NCBI RefSeq assembly: GCF_003011895.2
Contig: NZ_PXWF02000251.1
Location: 1-38,749, forward strand
Direction: 5' to 3'
Source of the DNA: Massilia glaciei
GTDB lineage: Bacteria; Pseudomonadota; Gammaproteobacteria; Burkholderiales; Burkholderiaceae_D
DNA length: 38,749 nt
How positions within the stretch are numbered: position 1 is the stretch's first letter; the number at the start of each line of letters is the position of its first letter. Below the pieces are notes generated by a model. It had not been told where the DNA came from, ran no database searches, and saw only the letters and a list, made by a program, of their open reading frames with translations. Of the stretch, positions 37,110 to 38,749 are shown in pieces. The position numbers were made by a program, and so were the translations under genes.

Positions 37110-38585
37110 CTACCAGGGCTTGAGCATCGCCCACGCGAATTTGCAGTTGATCGAAAAGCTCGACGCCTGCTCCTCGACGAAGGAAAGCATCGCGTCCAGT
37201 TGCGGGCGTTGGTGCAGTTTTCCGTTGTAGACCACGGCGTCGATGGCGCGCGCGTGCGCGATGTTCTCGAGCGGGTTCCGATCGAGCAGGACGATATCGG
37301 CGATCTTGCCCGCCTCGACGCTGCCAAAGTCGCGCTCCAGGCCGGCGTGGCGCGCCGGCACCAGGGTGGCCGCGCGCAGCGCCTGCAATGGCGTCAGGCC
37401 GGCCTTGACCAGCTCCGACAACTCGTCGTGCAAACCGAATCCGTGGGTGACGTAGGCATCGATCGAATCGCTGCCGGCCATGACCGCGACGCCGGCCGCC
37501 TGCGCGCGCGCGGTCAAGGCCAGCGCCGCCTTGTACCAGGCCTCGACCGGCACCCGGTCTTCATCGCCGGTGCCGGCGACGGTGAGGCCGGCATAGCCGC
37601 GCCACACCATGCGCAGCGCAAGGGGAACATATTTGACGCGCGCGTCGCGCTTGTAGCCACCCGACAGCAGCTGCCAGTCCTGGCCGCTCGAGGCGATATG
37701 GGTTGGCACGTAGCCGATGCCGCGTTGCGCCATCAGTTTGAGCACGGCCGCGCAGCGCCAGGCGTCGGCGCGCCTGAGCAGCGCCAACTTCGCGCTGTTG
37801 CGGCCATCGAATAGCGAAGGCTGCGGCGAGCATTGCGGCAGCAGGCTGGTGTCGTGTTCGATGCTGTGCAATGGACCGAGCTGCGGGTCGAGCAAGTCGA
37901 CCGTGTGGGGCAGGTGTCCGGCGGCCTGCATGCCGGCGTCGTATGCCTGCCGGACCAGCGCATGAAAGGCTTTGGGGTCCGCGTCGCCATCGAAATGGAG
38001 CTTGAGCACCTTGTCGCCGCGCTTCTTGAGCGCGCCGACAAGGCCCTCTCCGGCCTCCTCGACATGGTGGCTGGCGGTCGACACCAGGCGCGGTGCGAGC
38101 AGCGTGCCGGCGTCGGTCCGGTGCCCCCACTGGGGCGCCGTCGGCGCGCAATCGAGCTCGCCCTTGAAAGCGCAGCCGTCGCCCATGTCGCGCACCGAGG
38201 TCACGCCATTGGCGATGAGGAGCGGAAAATGGAGCTGCGGCGACAGGTCGACCGTATGCACATGCATGTCCCACAAGCCGGGCATGGCGAACTTGCCCGC
38301 GCCGGAGACGCGGCGCGCGTTCGGATGCGCGGGCGCGGCGACGGCGGGCCCCGCGAAGTCGATGCGGTTGCCGATGACGACGATGGTCTGGCCGGTGCGC
38401 ACCACCCCGGCCTCGAGATCGACAATCCCGACGTCGTCGATCACGATCGGCCGCGCCTGGCCGCGGTGGGGGGCGAACTCGTCGAGCGGCAGGGCCACGC
38501 CGATGGCGAAGGCGCCCATCGCCAGCGCGAGCGGCAGCGCGACATAGCGCACTTTCTTGGATAGTTTCCTGGTCACGGCGGCCAT
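37110..38585 (-). CDS. Amidohydrolase-family protein, membrane-anchored or exported
   Basis: The protein has 491 residues. An N-terminal hydrophobic segment (about 13-33) acts as anchor or signal. The metal-dependent amidohydrolase fold is shown by MPGLWDMHVH (His108, His110), by GHLPH and HSIEHD in the middle, by MAGSDSID with the late Asp, and by the closing GSVEAGKIADIVLLDRNPLE block. Relatives include imidazolonepropionase-like and prolidase-like enzymes; the substrate cannot be told. It is convergent with the DUF1841 gene. Only a weak AAAG precedes the ATG. Confidence 0.9.
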   Translation of the reverse strand: MAAVTRKLSKKVRYVALPLALAMGAFAIGVALPLDEFAPHRGQARPIVIDDVGIVDLEAGVVRTGQTIVVIGNRIDFAGPAVAAPAHPNARRVSGAGKFAMPGLWDMHVHTVDLSPQLHFPLLIANGVTSVRDMGDGCAFKGELDCAPTAPQWGHRTDAGTLLAPRLVSTASHHVEEAGEGLVGALKKRGDKVLKLHFDGDADPKAFHALVRQAYDAGMQAAGHLPHTVDLLDPQLGPLHSIEHDTSLLPQCSPQPSLFDGRNSAKLALLRRADAWRCAAVLKLMAQRGIGYVPTHIASSGQDWQLLSGGYKRDARVKYVPLALRMVWRGYAGLTVAGTGDEDRVPVEAWYKAALALTARAQAAGVAVMAGSDSIDAYVTHGFGLHDELSELVKAGLTPLQALRAATLVPARHAGLERDFGSVEAGKIADIVLLDRNPLENIAHARAIDAVVYNGKLHQRPQLDAMLSFVEEQASSFSINCKFAWAMLKPW

Positions 38586-38673
38586 CTTTGAAGAAAAAGC
38601 AATTTTATTTTGTATTCACAGAAAGCGCCATGGCCGCGCCGCCGGGCGGCCCGGTCCCGTGGTCGGAAATGAA

Positions 38674-38715
38674 AAAATCCCTTCATCCGGCCGCGGGGCC
38701 AAAGGAAGGGATTTT
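38674..38715. terminator. Terminator for a gene beyond the right edge
   Basis: AAAATCCCTTC (38674-38684) pairs with GAAGGGATTTT (38705-38715), with an inner GGCC stem in the loop. On the minus strand six T follow, so it most likely ends a minus-strand gene entering from the right. Confidence 0.7.
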
Positions 38716-38749
38716 GTCGCTGCCGTCCGGGGACGACAGGGGGCGATCA

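Overview
The window looks like chromosome of a high-GC betaproteobacterium, most likely Oxalobacteraceae (Massilia/Duganella/Telluria type). This is inferred from the ffh / ccsA-like / PP0621-like / pilS / pilR order, the class Ia nrdAB operon, an Ala-Lys-Pro-rich histone H1-like protein, a SWIB protein with an AKP tail, DUF1841, and a GH1 + ABC + TonB sugar locus. No rRNA, tRNA, CRISPR array, intact insertion sequence or prophage is visible.

Layout. 1-1466: end of a serine hydrolase (beta-lactamase fold plus membrane tail), broken by a frameshift in a run of nine C. 1615-4140: a DUF6622-like membrane protein, then on the minus strand a DUF167 protein, YggT and a long histone-like AKP protein. 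4694-9113: nrdB and nrdA (minus) with a strong sigma-70-type promoter and two sites resembling NrdR boxes, one covering the -10. 9294-10935: four small putative membrane proteins (minus). 10939-11436: 41 perfect copies of a 12-bp repeat, between these genes and pilR. 11522-15733: pilR, pilS, a PP0621-like protein and a CcsA/HemX-like protein in one tightly overlapping minus-strand cluster. 15887-18017: ffh and the SWIB protein on the plus strand. 18108-20989: two paralogous alkaline phosphatases (one a predicted lipoprotein). 21196-21509: a decayed VapBC toxin-antitoxin pair.

21539-31035 is a coherent sugar-uptake locus. A divergent LacI-family repressor faces a substrate-binding protein, two permeases, a GH1 beta-glucosidase, a MalK-type ATPase and a TonB-dependent receptor. 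Palindromes matching TGAAAANCGNTTTCA-type LacI operators lie in the repressor leader, between the divergent genes and just after the predicted transport promoter; another lies inside the glucosidase gene. The likely route is outer membrane (TonB receptor), periplasmic binding protein, ABC importer, then cytoplasmic hydrolysis of a beta-glucoside.

31179-33278 is a lower-GC accessory stretch: a YfcE-type phosphoesterase, a frameshifted secreted protein and a lipoprotein. 33279-38585 returns to conserved genes: lytic transglycosylase and proS (minus), rppH and DUF1841 (plus), then an amidohydrolase (minus).

The least explained element is the 12-bp x 41 array. It may be a hypervariable leader, and it also keeps open an (NQGS)41 reading frame whose ATG overlaps the pilR stop. 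Two genes carry single-base frameshifts at homopolymers, so sequencing error must be excluded before calling them pseudogenes.
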